Assembly: GCF_002909255.1 (NCBI RefSeq)
Contig: NZ_PIOB01000001.1
Span: 930,001 to 994,000, forward strand
DNA length: 64,000 bases
Direction of reading: 5' to 3'
Source of the DNA: Arenibacter hampyeongensis
GTDB lineage: Bacteria; Bacteroidota; Bacteroidia; Flavobacteriales; Flavobacteriaceae
This document shows positions 43,751 through 53,517 of the stretch, in pieces (position 1 is the stretch's first letter; the number at the start of each line of letters is the position of its first letter). Position numbers and translations under genes: made by a program. The notes beneath the pieces are model-generated. The model saw only the letters and a list, made by a program, of their open reading frames with translations, was not told where the DNA came from and searched no databases.

Positions 43751-45541
43751 CTATTTTAAACTTAAAATTAAGGATTCCAATGGTTGTATATCTATTCTTA
43801 TATGGCCAATTTCATTTATAACGATTAAGGATAGCTCCTTTTCTCTGAACAATTCGTCCTTTGTCTGGTAGGTTTTATTCTGCAGACCCCATTCCTGCAC
43901 AATTTCCCTAGGCAATTTTAAATCGAATCCAAATGCCTGATGTGCATCAAAATTAGAAATAATTATTAGTTTTTCGTTTTTGGACCATCTTACAAAGGAC
44001 AGGACGCGGTGATTGTAATATTCTGTATGCTCCTTGTTGTAAAAATGAATATCCCTATAGTTGCCCATCAAAGCACTACTGTTAACGGTGAATTTGAGCA
44101 AGTTCTTGTAAAATGTTCTAAGTTCTTTCTCTTTTGCCGATAATTGCCCTCCGTCAAATTTTTTATTGTTTACCCAGCGTTGAAAGTGGGGTACCCCAAT
44201 ATAATCGAAAATGGAAGTTCTACCGGGTGACCCAAATCCAGGACTTTCGGCGGCCGGTTCTCCTACCTCTTGTCCAAAGTAGATCATTGTAGGTGAGGTA
44301 CTTATGGTTGTGGAAACCACCATGCCCGGTTTGGCATTATCGGCATTTCCTAAAAATTCCGGGCAGGAAAGGCGCTGCTCGTCATGATTCTCTAGAAAAT
44401 GAAGCATCTGGTGCTCAATATCCATGAGTCCGTTTTGCACTACCGGTATATGGTCTGTCCACCCATGGCCCTGCATAATATGTTTTAAGGAATCATAAAA
44501 TTCCACCTTGTCATATAAATAGTCCATTTTCCCTTTAAAGATATAATCCCGGTATAACTGTGGATTATATACTTCTGCCATTAAAAATGCATTTGGATTT
44601 TTCATTTTTATGGACGAATTCATAAAGCTCCAGAATTCAACTGGAACCATTTCAGCCATATCATAACGAAATCCATCCACTCCCAGGTCCAACCAGTAGA
44701 GGGCAATATCCCTAAATTTTATCCAGGAATCGGGTACAACTCTATTTTTCCAGAACTCAAAATGTTCAGAAAAGTCTTTATGGCCAAAGTCTTCTGGTAG
44801 CGATTCAAAATCCCTATGTCCGTCGGGGCTAATTCCGTAATTTATTTTTACAGTCTCATACCAATCATTAAAATCGGGCTTGGGTAAACGGGACCCATTT
44901 CCAGTCCATTTGGCGGGAGTTTCGGTAAATTTGTTGTCGGCCAACTTATTTTGCGCTCCACCTAATGGCAAGTAGCCGTCTCTCCAATCCGGGACTGTAA
45001 AGGACTTTCCGGGATTGTAATAGAAATTGTTGTTCTTGTCATAGACCACATTTGTATTGTCTTTGGCCCCAAAATCTACCACCCCTTTGGGATTATTTTT
45101 TCCATCGTATTTTCTGGCGACATGATTTGGAACAATATCTATGATAACTTTTAAATCCGCTTTATGGCTCCTCGTAATTAAGGATTTGAACTCCGCTAAT
45201 CTATTTTTGGGATTATGTGCCAAATCTGGATTAACACTGTAATAATCCTTAACGGCATAAGGTGAACCCGCTCTGCCCTTAACAATGTCCGGGTCGTCGT
45301 TGGAGATGTCGTACGCGGTATAATCCCTAACTAGGGCGTGATGTGGAATACCGGTATACCAGATATGGGTTACTCCCAAATCCTTAATTTCATTTAAGGC
45401 TTTTTGCGTGAAGTCACGAAATTTGCCCACTCCATTTTCTTCTATGGTGCCCCAAGGTTTATTGGTGGTATTGGTATTGCCGAATAATCTGGTAAATACT
45501 TGATAAACTACTGCTTTTCGAATTTCAGTGGTCTGTTTCAT
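43751..45541 (-). CDS. GH13 alpha-amylase-family enzyme, probably cytoplasmic
   Basis: 596 residues with a complete (beta/alpha)8 GH13 domain. Region I is DIVPNH at 135-140. The nucleophile is Asp294 in GVDGFRYD, the acid/base is Glu323 in MAEVYN, and the transition-state Asp is Asp387 in ENHDEQR. No signal peptide (MKQTTEIRKAVVYQVF), so it should act inside the cell on imported oligosaccharides or storage glucan. Downstream of GH65 in the same orientation across a 210-bp gap containing a hairpin. Confidence 0.9.
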   Translation of the reverse strand: MKQTTEIRKAVVYQVFTRLFGNTNTTNKPWGTIEENGVGKFRDFTQKALNEIKDLGVTHIWYTGIPHHALVRDYTAYDISNDDPDIVKGRAGSPYAVKDYYSVNPDLAHNPKNRLAEFKSLITRSHKADLKVIIDIVPNHVARKYDGKNNPKGVVDFGAKDNTNVVYDKNNNFYYNPGKSFTVPDWRDGYLPLGGAQNKLADNKFTETPAKWTGNGSRLPKPDFNDWYETVKINYGISPDGHRDFESLPEDFGHKDFSEHFEFWKNRVVPDSWIKFRDIALYWLDLGVDGFRYDMAEMVPVEFWSFMNSSIKMKNPNAFLMAEVYNPQLYRDYIFKGKMDYLYDKVEFYDSLKHIMQGHGWTDHIPVVQNGLMDIEHQMLHFLENHDEQRLSCPEFLGNADNAKPGMVVSTTISTSPTMIYFGQEVGEPAAESPGFGSPGRTSIFDYIGVPHFQRWVNNKKFDGGQLSAKEKELRTFYKNLLKFTVNSSALMGNYRDIHFYNKEHTEYYNHRVLSFVRWSKNEKLIIISNFDAHQAFGFDLKLPREIVQEWGLQNKTYQTKDELFREKELSLIVINEIGHIRIDIQPLESLILSLK

Positions 45542-45693
45542 TTTATGCTTCTTTTCTGGAATAAAAGCTACTTAGGTGTTATTAGGCTTTTCTATGCAAT
45601 AATGATACATGTTTTTGGAATTAGTGTTAATTTTTTAATAATTTTTTTCCGGTGACCTCCTTTTGTCACAATTTATTTAAGTTTTCTGTAAAA

Positions 45694-45733
45694 CAATCCC
45701 AATAGTGCATTTTTTGAATCATTCTTGGGATTG
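45694..45733 (-). terminator. Hairpin between GH65 and GH13
   Basis: CAATCCCAA (45694-45702) and TTGGGATTG (45725-45733) are perfect complements around a 22-base loop. On the minus strand the hairpin is followed by GTTTTAC, a short T run. It could attenuate or end GH65 transcripts before GH13. Confidence 0.4.
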
Positions 45734-45751
45734 GTTTTTATTGCTAAAGGA

Positions 45752-48067
45752 CTAAGTAGCGGATGAATGGTTTTTTTTACCTGCAGTTAATACCACCCGC
45801 TTTCCATTCACCCGAATAGACATTTCGTCCGTGCCTTCGAGGTCGAAGGTAGTTTCGTTTTCAGTAACCATGACCTTTAAAATTCTATTCCTAAAATTCA
45901 CCTTGAAAGAGTAGGATTTCCATTCCTTTGGTATTCTTGGGGTAAAGGATAATTTATCATCAGAAATTCTCATGCCCCCAAAACCTTCCACTATGCTCAT
46001 CCATGTACCTGCCATTGAAGTAATATGGAGTCCTTCTTCTACTTCCTTGTTATAATCGTCCAAATCCAATCTGGAAGTGCGTAGATAGAAAGTATATGCT
46101 TGGTCCATTCTGTTCAATTTTGCTGCCTGAATGCTGTGAACGCATGGGGATAAGGAAGATTCGTGAACCGTAAAGGGTTCGTAAAAATCGAAATGCTTTT
46201 CCAGTTCTTCGGTGGTAAAATGGTCTTCAAAGAAATAGAATCCTTGTAGGGTATCTGCCTGTTTAATATATGGTGATCTTAGTATTCGGTCCCAACTCCA
46301 TTTCTGATTAATGGGGCGATTTTTTTTGTTCAATTCCTTGACTGGGATAAGTTCTTTGTCCAAAAAGCCATCTTGTTGCAAATAAATACCCAATTTTTCA
46401 TCATAGGGGAAGTACATTTTTTTTGCAACCTTGCTCCAGGCTTTGGTCTCCTTTTCTGAAAGTTTGGTTACCCCTATGATTCTATGATAATCATCCGGGT
46501 AGCCCTCTTTTACCCTTTGTAGTTCCTGTAGCGCATAATTAATGCACCATTTTGCAATATAATTTGTGTACCAGTTGTTGTTTACATTGTTCTCGTATTC
46601 ATTGGGACCGGTGACCCCTAGAATTACATATTTGTTTTTTTGGGTAGAAAAGGTAGCTCTTTGATGCCAAAATCGGGCTATCCCTATCAAGACTTCCAGT
46701 CCCATTTCAGGGATGTAGGTATAATCTCCCGTAAACCGGTAATAATTGTATATAGCAAAGGCTATGGCACCATTTCGATGTATTTCCTCAAAGGTTATTT
46801 CCCACTCGTTATGGCATTCTTCACCGTTCATGGTGACCATGGGGTATAGGGCCGCCCCATCTACAAACCCTAATTTACGGGCATTTTCAATGGCCTTTTC
46901 CAAATGGTTGTACCTATACGTAAGTAAGTTTCTTGCCACTTTTTTATTTTTGGTGGCCATGTAAAATGGAATGCAATAGGCTTCCGTATCCCAGTAAGTA
47001 CTACCGCCATATTTTTCCCCTGTGAATCCCTTTGGCCCAATATTGAGTCTGGAATCCTTCCCCAAATAGGTTTGGTTTAAATGAAAAATATTAAATCGGA
47101 TTCCCTGTTGTGCCCTTACATCCCCTGCGATCATAATATCGCTCATCTCCCATATTTTGGACCATGATTTTTTTTGTAGCTCCAATAGGGCTTCAAAACC
47201 TAATTCAATGACCTTTAGCAAAACTTTTTTGGCAGCTGAGATCAATTCACTGGACTTATGGTTTGTGGAGACGGTATAACCGCCAAATTTAATCAGCGTA
47301 AGGGTTTCACCTTTTTTAATATCCTTCTTAAAGTGATGTACTATAGTAGTCTCTGAAGTTGCTTCTAAAGGTTTCTCCTTTACCATTTTATTATTATGGT
47401 ACAACCTGGACTCCATAAAAGTGCAGGTAGCGAAATTGGTCTTCATGGTATGGGCCTCAATAAACGCCTGAAAACCTTCCGATGAAACGCCGGTAGTGTT
47501 CCAAAATTGATCATCCCAATTGGTGTCCTCATTGGTAATTCCACTATCTATATAAGGGTGAAAAGCTATGGATGCATCTTGATGAATAGGAGTAATTTCA
47601 TATTTAATGGCACCCACTTCATCATGGTCCAAACTTAGGAATCGGGTAATCTTTACCTCCAAAACGGCATCATTGGGCAAGGTTGCCCTAAAACTCCGTG
47701 TATACCATCCTTCCTGCATATTTAATTCCCTACGAAAATTCGCTACATTTTTACAAGTATTTAGATCCAGAGTTTCCCCATTGATAAGAACATTTATTCC
47801 GATCCAATTTGGAGCGTTCAAAACCTTTGCAAAATACTCGGGATAACCATTTTTCCACCAGCCTACCCTTGTTTTGTCTGGGTAATATACTCCGCCGATA
47901 TAGCTTCCTTGAAAAGTGGGGCCCGTATATTTTTCTTCAAAATTGGCACGTTGACCCATGGCACCGTTCCCAAGACTGAATAAACTTTCTGAGGATTTTA
48001 CCCTGTCCTTTTCAAATCCTTCTTCAATAATAGACCAGTTGTCCGGCTTTATATAATCTTGATTCAT
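45752..48067 (-). CDS. GH65 disaccharide phosphorylase (maltose/kojibiose/trehalose type)
   Basis: 771 residues, normal for GH65. The N-terminal beta-sandwich domain leads to the (alpha/alpha)6 barrel with GGSTYWDTEAYCIPFYM and the acid-rich catalytic block MNGEECHNEWEITFEEIHRNGAI (about 413-435), in which the family's general-acid Glu lies. FEDHFTTEELEKHFDFYEPFTVHESSLSPCVHSI holds phosphate-binding residues. Inverting phosphorolysis gives beta-glucose-1-phosphate plus glucose, which fits the pgmB gene directly upstream. Maltose is the likeliest substrate next to GH13, but GH65 includes trehalose, kojibiose and nigerose enzymes. Confidence 0.92.
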   Translation of the reverse strand: MNQDYIKPDNWSIIEEGFEKDRVKSSESLFSLGNGAMGQRANFEEKYTGPTFQGSYIGGVYYPDKTRVGWWKNGYPEYFAKVLNAPNWIGINVLINGETLDLNTCKNVANFRRELNMQEGWYTRSFRATLPNDAVLEVKITRFLSLDHDEVGAIKYEITPIHQDASIAFHPYIDSGITNEDTNWDDQFWNTTGVSSEGFQAFIEAHTMKTNFATCTFMESRLYHNNKMVKEKPLEATSETTIVHHFKKDIKKGETLTLIKFGGYTVSTNHKSSELISAAKKVLLKVIELGFEALLELQKKSWSKIWEMSDIMIAGDVRAQQGIRFNIFHLNQTYLGKDSRLNIGPKGFTGEKYGGSTYWDTEAYCIPFYMATKNKKVARNLLTYRYNHLEKAIENARKLGFVDGAALYPMVTMNGEECHNEWEITFEEIHRNGAIAFAIYNYYRFTGDYTYIPEMGLEVLIGIARFWHQRATFSTQKNKYVILGVTGPNEYENNVNNNWYTNYIAKWCINYALQELQRVKEGYPDDYHRIIGVTKLSEKETKAWSKVAKKMYFPYDEKLGIYLQQDGFLDKELIPVKELNKKNRPINQKWSWDRILRSPYIKQADTLQGFYFFEDHFTTEELEKHFDFYEPFTVHESSLSPCVHSIQAAKLNRMDQAYTFYLRTSRLDLDDYNKEVEEGLHITSMAGTWMSIVEGFGGMRISDDKLSFTPRIPKEWKSYSFKVNFRNRILKVMVTENETTFDLEGTDEMSIRVNGKRVVLTAGKKNHSSAT

Positions 48068-48174
48068 TATAGTGGTATTTCTACGTTATAGTAATAGGTG
48101 TATGGTCGTTTTCTGTTGTTTTCAATCCAGAAATTACCAAATTAACCAAATATTGTCAATGTTCACCCCAATCT

Positions 48175-48831
48175 TTATTCCAGAAGACGATTTATGAATG
48201 TAACATCCATTTCCGTAAAATTTGAAAACACGAATTTTGCCTTGGAAAGCACCTTTTCCTGCCCTATACCAATGCTCAACATTCCCGCATTATTGGCGGC
48301 CTCAATTCCTGCAACTGCGTCTTCAAAAACTACGCAATCTTTGGGGCGTACCCCCAATTGTTCTGCGGCTATTAAAAAAACTTCTGGATCGGGCTTGGCT
48401 TTGGTTACATGGGTACCGTCAACAATGACATCAAAATAATCCATTAATTTTACCTTTTCCAAAATAGGTATGGCATTTTTACTTGCCGATCCTAGGGCAA
48501 TGGGCATGTTATTCTTTTTGAGAAGCGTAAGTACTTTTTGGACATCTGGCAAGATTTCCGATTCATCCATTTTTTCAATAAGGGACAAGTAATCCTCATT
48601 TTTTTCTACCAACCATCTGTTAAATTGTTCCTGCGAAGTTTTGATGCCTCCAATTTCAAGAAGGATTTCCAGGCATCTTTTTCGACTTACCCCTTTAAAA
48701 AGTTCGTTTTGTTCTTGGGTAAATTCAAAGCCCAATGCATTGGCCAATTTTCTCCAGGCCAGATAATGATATTTGGCAGTATCCACAATAACTCCATCCA
48801 AATCAAATATAAATCCTGTTTTTTTCATCAT
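48175..48831 (-). CDS. pgmB: Beta-phosphoglucomutase
   Basis: HAD-superfamily enzyme of 218 residues converting beta-glucose-1-phosphate to glucose-6-phosphate. Nucleophile Asp10 and acid/base Asp12 in FIFDLDGVIVDTAKYHY, the latter sequence being specific to beta-PGM. Also GSASKNAIPILEK (motif 2 Ser), and KAKPDPEVF and VVFEDAVAGIEAA for Lys and Mg ligands. Pairs with GH65. Confidence 0.92.
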   Translation of the reverse strand: MMKKTGFIFDLDGVIVDTAKYHYLAWRKLANALGFEFTQEQNELFKGVSRKRCLEILLEIGGIKTSQEQFNRWLVEKNEDYLSLIEKMDESEILPDVQKVLTLLKKNNMPIALGSASKNAIPILEKVKLMDYFDVIVDGTHVTKAKPDPEVFLIAAEQLGVRPKDCVVFEDAVAGIEAANNAGMLSIGIGQEKVLSKAKFVFSNFTEMDVTFINRLLE

Positions 48832-48993
48832 TTAAGTTATCAATTGCAACTGGGCAGGGCTAAAAAATAAATTTTTAGATTGTGGAATTTTCGATTATTG
48901 GGGGTCAAATTATTGTTAACCAGTTATAGGTGTGCTTCAATAATTGGGCGATGCTTTTTTTACTTCCAACTTCCAAATGTAATATTGTAAAAT

Positions 48994-50013
48994 CTAATTT
49001 ATAGTAGATCCCCGTTCTATTAAGGTGGGCTCCAAAACCCTTGTGATGTAGGTTTCCTCCTCCAACTCACTTTCGACTTTTTCAATGAGCATTTCCGCCG
49101 CTATTTCTCCCATATGTTCGCCATGTTGGGCCACAGCTGTTAAACCGGGTGAGGCGTATTTGGACAAAAGGCCATCCGTAAAACCAATAAAGGAGATATC
49201 TTCAGGTATTTTCAAGCCTTTGCTTTGCACCAACCGCATACTGTGAATGGCAAAAATTTCATTCACACTCAATACGGCGTCTACTTTTTCGCGATTAAAA
49301 AAATCTTCGATCACATTTTCGTCAATCGTCATGGAAGGAAATTTCAGGATCAAATCTTCGTTATAGGCAATGCCATTATCGGACAAGGCCTCCCGATACC
49401 CTGCAGCTCTCTCCCTACTAACACTAAAATAGTCCTCTGTAGTGATCAAGGCTATTCTTTTTCTGCCGTCTTTTATAAATTTGGTTACTGCGTTGTAGGC
49501 GCCTTTTTTATCATTTATAATTACCTTGTCACATTTTATATCTTCCGTGACACGGTCAAATAAGACCAATGGAATTCCCTGTTCGGTAACTTCCTTTAAA
49601 TGGTTATAGTCGTTCTTTAATTGTGTGCCTGCAGAGAGGGCCATTATAAATCCGTCTATGCTTCCATTGGCCAACAATTCCATATTGATGACTTCCCTGT
49701 CGAAAGATTCGTCGGAGACACATACAATGACATTATAACCTTTGGCATTGGCGTATTTTTCGATACCTCTAAACACCGTAGTAAAAAAGTGATGGACGAT
49801 ATCCGGAATAATTACCCCAATATTTTTGGTGCGCTTGTTCTTTAAGCTGATGGCAATATTGTTGGGCTTGTAATTATATAATTTTGCAAAAGCCTGGACT
49901 TTCTCCTTGGTGTCCGATCCAATTTCCTCACTATTTTTTAATGCTTTGGAAACCGTAGAAATGGAAACCCCTAATTCCCGTGCAATGTGTTTGAGGGTTA
50001 TTTTCTTTTTCAA
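48994..50013 (-). CDS. LacI-family transcriptional regulator
   Basis: 339 residues. N-terminal helix-turn-helix ITLKHIARELGVSISTVSKALKN at 4-26 with the hinge KPNNIAISLKNKRTKNIGVIIPDI, then a periplasmic-binding-protein-like sensor domain (SIDGFIMALSAGTQ, VLFDRVTEDIKCDKV, GFTDGLLSKYASPGLTAVAQHGEHMG). It lies at the head of the pgmB-GH65-GH13 genes and divergent from susC, so it probably controls both in response to a sugar. Palindromes at 50051-50066 and 50256-50265 are candidate binding sites. Confidence 0.93.
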   Translation of the reverse strand: MKKKITLKHIARELGVSISTVSKALKNSEEIGSDTKEKVQAFAKLYNYKPNNIAISLKNKRTKNIGVIIPDIVHHFFTTVFRGIEKYANAKGYNVIVCVSDESFDREVINMELLANGSIDGFIMALSAGTQLKNDYNHLKEVTEQGIPLVLFDRVTEDIKCDKVIINDKKGAYNAVTKFIKDGRKRIALITTEDYFSVSRERAAGYREALSDNGIAYNEDLILKFPSMTIDENVIEDFFNREKVDAVLSVNEIFAIHSMRLVQSKGLKIPEDISFIGFTDGLLSKYASPGLTAVAQHGEHMGEIAAEMLIEKVESELEEETYITRVLEPTLIERGSTIN

Positions 50014-50050
50014 AGGTGAATTTTTTTCAAGGTGAATATACTACTAAAAA

Positions 50051-50066
50051 TCCAAATGCATTTGGA
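50051..50066. promoter_or_regulatory. 16-bp perfect palindrome near lacI
   Basis: TCCAAATGCATTTGGA, 38 bp upstream of the lacI start codon. Size and symmetry fit a LacI-type operator for autoregulation. Confidence 0.45.
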
Positions 50067-50255
50067 CCTTTTTGGCTCAAATATGAATTATTAAAATTAA
50101 AAGTGTAAAAATAATACAATGATTTTAGGAGTAAGGCCAAATACAGATAAAAGTTAAAATAGTATTGAATTTAGTCAAAATACCATTATATTTAAAAAAG
50201 ATGTATATTCGTACAAAGTTTGGCAATTGCGATAATGAAAAAATTGAAAGCTACT

Positions 50256-50265
50256 AAAACGTTTT
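50256..50265. promoter_or_regulatory. AAAACGTTTT palindrome upstream of susC
   Basis: Perfect 10-bp palindrome with the central CG that LacI-family proteins prefer, 120 bp before the susC start. Confidence 0.45.
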
Positions 50266-50384
50266 CGGTATTATTTCGGCGTTAAAAACAGGAATATAAC
50301 AAAATATTGGAATTAGAACATTTATCTTCGAAACAGGAACTTTAAACTCAATTTATTAACTAACTCAATTAAATCTATTAATTT

Positions 50385-53300
50385 ATGAAGCTTAAATTAC
50401 TCAAAAGCCTTTTGCTTTTTGGAACATTTTTATGTTTTGGGATTGCATCGGCGCAAGAGGTGTCAGGTACGGTATCTGATGCTACTGGGCCCTTACCGGG
50501 AGCCAGTGTAGTGGTTAAAGGAACCACAAACGGAGCACAAACAGATTTTGATGGCAATTTCACTATTAGTGATGTGGCCGCAGGCTCAACCCTAGTATTT
50601 AGCTATATTGGCTATAAAACACAAGAGGTGGCGGTAAGTAACCAAACCACTCTTAATATTATAATGGAGGAAGATGCTCAGGCATTGGCCGAAGTTGTGA
50701 TTATTGGTTATGGTACTACGACTATAAAGGATGCTACAGGTGCTGTTTCAGCAGTAACCTCAGAAGACTTTAACGGAGGCGTTATTTCCTCCCCCGAACA
50801 ATTAATTCAAGGTAAAACGGCCGGTGTTCAGATTTCCCAAGGTAGTGGGGAACCAGGTTCAGGAGTTTCTATCAGGATTAGGGGTACATCCTCTGTTAGG
50901 TCCAACAACGATCCATTATTTGTGGTTGATGGAGTCCCACTTCCTTCGGGAGGTAGTTCCTCTGAAGGAACCGACATAGGCGTAGGTTCTAGTTCTGCTA
51001 GAAACCCACTTAGCTTTTTGAATCCAAATGATATAGAAAGCATGAGTATCCTAAAGGATGCTTCCTCAACGGCCATTTATGGTTCTAGAGGTGCCAATGG
51101 AGTAGTTATCATTACTACCAAGAGTGGTAAGGGTGGTGCTCAGGGAGGTACTTGGGAGTTTTCTTCAGATCTAAGTTTTTCATCACCGTCCAATGAATTT
51201 GATTTATTGAATAGGAGCGAATTCCTATCTGCTGTTTCTGCCTTTGGTGGATCTGCCACAGATTTAGGGAATGATACGGATTGGCAATCATTGGTCACCA
51301 GAAATTCATCTTCGACCAATAATAACCTTGCCTATTCCCAGAATTATGGTTCAGGTAACGTACGGGCAACTTTTAACTACGGTAAGCAGTTTGGGATAGT
51401 ACCAAAATCCTCTCAGGAGAGGGTCACTGGTAGAATTAATCTTACCCAAAGATTGTTTGATGATAAGTTAAGGTTGGATTTGCAAAGTACCATTTCCCGT
51501 GTAAATGACGAGGCACCACCTTTAAGTGGTAGTGCAGGGTCTACTGGGGATATGTTGGGTTCTGCCTACTCCGCCAACCCTACTTGGCCAGCTAATAGCA
51601 CATTCAACCCGGGAGATAGAATCAACCCTTTGAATTTGCTGCAAAACTGGCAAAGTTTAACTTACACCGATCGATTTCTGATCAATTTTTCGGCCTCCTA
51701 CGATATTGTGGAAGACTTAACGGCTAAGGTTACCGTGGGGTATGATAAATCCGAATCAACACGTGAGGCTGAATTGGGGAGTAAATCCTTTAATGTGGGC
51801 CGTGGTGCTGGTGGTAATGGTAGAGGTGCACTTAACGATCTTAACCTAGAGAATAGGTTACTGGAACTAACCTTGAACTACAAAAAAGACTTTGGTAATT
51901 CAGTATTGGAGGCATTAGGTGGTTTTTCTTACCAAGATTTTAATACCCAAGGTAGAAATGTCGAAGGTTGGGGTTATGGAACTTCAAATTTGAACAATAT
52001 GGCCAGGGACTTAACAAACGCGGCCAGTAAGTTGGAATCTATGATTACAGGCTCCTACCAGCAGTATGGGTATTCTTCTGGAGGTGATGCCGATCTTTTT
52101 GTAAACAGACTTTTCCCAACACCGGTTTCAGATCGTCTTGGAGAAGTAAGTATTCCAGTAAAATCTGTTTTCACCAATACTTTTGATAATACAGATGAAC
52201 TGCAATCCTTTTTTGCCCGTGCCAATTACAGCATAGCAAGTAAGTATCTATTTACTGCAACAGTTAGGGCCGATGGTTCGTCCCGTTTTGGTGAAAATAA
52301 CCGTTATGGTATTTTCCCTTCTGCAGCTTTTGCATGGAAAATCAATGAGGAAGATTTCATGGGCGATGCCATGTCTACCCTAAAGCTTAGGTTAAGCTAC
52401 GGTATTACTGGTAACCAGGATGGTTTAGGTTATGGTAGGTTTGCGAGAAGGGAGCGATATTCCACAACTACAAATGGAGACCCAAACATTGGTGATGGTG
52501 GGGCAGTAAGTGTGCCTGGAATTACGACAGTGGAATTTGCGAATCCCGATTTAAAATGGGAAGAAACTACACAGTATAATGCAGGTCTGGATTTTGGATT
52601 TGGCAATGATCGCTTTAGTGGGTCAATTGATGTATACCGAAAGGAAACGCGGGATTTGTTGCTGAATATAGAAGCAGCACAACCTTCGCCACAGCCTACT
52701 TTTTTCCAAAATTTGGATGCAGTAGTATTAAACCAAGGAGCTGAATTTTCCCTTAACTATGATATTTTACAGGGTGATGATTTTGGTTGGAATGCTGGTT
52801 TTAATGTTTCCTACAACAAAAACGAAATCACCGATTTTGATGGGGAGATTGCCGCGGGAACTATTCGAGGTGCGGGATTGTCCAACGCCTTTGCGCAGCG
52901 CTTGGCTTCGGGACAACCTTTGTATTCCTTTTACTTAAGGAAGTTTACGGGCTTCGATGCTAACGGGAACCCTGTTCATGAAGGTGGTGTTGATAATCAA
53001 CAGTTTGTGGGTAAGAGTGCCCTTCCGGATATCACAGGTGGTTTCTCTACTTCTGCCAATTATAAAAATTGGTCTGCATCAATGTACTTCAATGGTCAGT
53101 TTGGAAACTATATATACAACAATACTGCCAACGCCTTTTTTACTGGAGGTGCTATTGGTAGTGGAAATAACGTAACACAGAATGTTGTGGAATTGGCGGG
53201 ACAGGAAGGTAGATTTGCTGAAGCCTCGGTTTCAACAAGATTCTTGGAAAAAGGAGATTTTGTAAGATTGCAGACTGCATCCATTTCCTATGACGTTCCA

Positions 53301-53507
53301 TTAAAGGAAGGTTTGTTCAAGTCTATGAGACTAAGTCTTACAGGTCAGAACCTTTTCGTGATTACCGATTATAGTGGTCTTGACCCAGAAGTTAGTGTTG
53401 CGCCAGCAAGTGCAGCCCTGCTCAATGGTTTGCCTATTGCCGGGATCGACTATAGCGCATTTCCAAGACCAAGAACATATACATTAGGATTTAACGTAAC
53501 TTTTTAA
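50385..53507 (+). CDS. susC-like: SusC/RagA-type TonB-dependent outer-membrane transporter
   Basis: 1040 residues. Signal peptide ends GIASAQ (about 24). Then a carboxypeptidase-like regulatory domain with VSGTVSDATGPLPGASVVVKG and DGNFTI (25-95), a plug with VIIGYGTTTIKDATGAVS and LFVVDGVPLP and the SusC signature SILKDASSTAIYGSRGANGVVIITT, and finally a 22-strand barrel ending in PRPRTYTLGFNVTF. Imports glycans with SusD at the outer membrane, powered by TonB. Adjacent lacI, GH65 and GH13 suggest alpha-glucosides. Confidence 0.95.
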   Translation: MKLKLLKSLLLFGTFLCFGIASAQEVSGTVSDATGPLPGASVVVKGTTNGAQTDFDGNFTISDVAAGSTLVFSYIGYKTQEVAVSNQTTLNIIMEEDAQALAEVVIIGYGTTTIKDATGAVSAVTSEDFNGGVISSPEQLIQGKTAGVQISQGSGEPGSGVSIRIRGTSSVRSNNDPLFVVDGVPLPSGGSSSEGTDIGVGSSSARNPLSFLNPNDIESMSILKDASSTAIYGSRGANGVVIITTKSGKGGAQGGTWEFSSDLSFSSPSNEFDLLNRSEFLSAVSAFGGSATDLGNDTDWQSLVTRNSSSTNNNLAYSQNYGSGNVRATFNYGKQFGIVPKSSQERVTGRINLTQRLFDDKLRLDLQSTISRVNDEAPPLSGSAGSTGDMLGSAYSANPTWPANSTFNPGDRINPLNLLQNWQSLTYTDRFLINFSASYDIVEDLTAKVTVGYDKSESTREAELGSKSFNVGRGAGGNGRGALNDLNLENRLLELTLNYKKDFGNSVLEALGGFSYQDFNTQGRNVEGWGYGTSNLNNMARDLTNAASKLESMITGSYQQYGYSSGGDADLFVNRLFPTPVSDRLGEVSIPVKSVFTNTFDNTDELQSFFARANYSIASKYLFTATVRADGSSRFGENNRYGIFPSAAFAWKINEEDFMGDAMSTLKLRLSYGITGNQDGLGYGRFARRERYSTTTNGDPNIGDGGAVSVPGITTVEFANPDLKWEETTQYNAGLDFGFGNDRFSGSIDVYRKETRDLLLNIEAAQPSPQPTFFQNLDAVVLNQGAEFSLNYDILQGDDFGWNAGFNVSYNKNEITDFDGEIAAGTIRGAGLSNAFAQRLASGQPLYSFYLRKFTGFDANGNPVHEGGVDNQQFVGKSALPDITGGFSTSANYKNWSASMYFNGQFGNYIYNNTANAFFTGGAIGSGNNVTQNVVELAGQEGRFAEASVSTRFLEKGDFVRLQTASISYDVPLKEGLFKSMRLSLTGQNLFVITDYSGLDPEVSVAPASAALLNGLPIAGIDYSAFPRPRTYTLGFNVTF

Positions 53508-53517
53508 TCATAGCATT

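Larger units (their letters stand above)
50014..50384. other. lacI-susC divergent control region
   Basis: 371 bp, very AT-rich. Contains two perfect palindromes (listed separately) and an A-rich ribosome-binding area before susC. A clear -33/-7 promoter pair was not found; TATCTTCG at 50323-50330 is the closest -7 candidate for susC. Confidence 0.6.
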
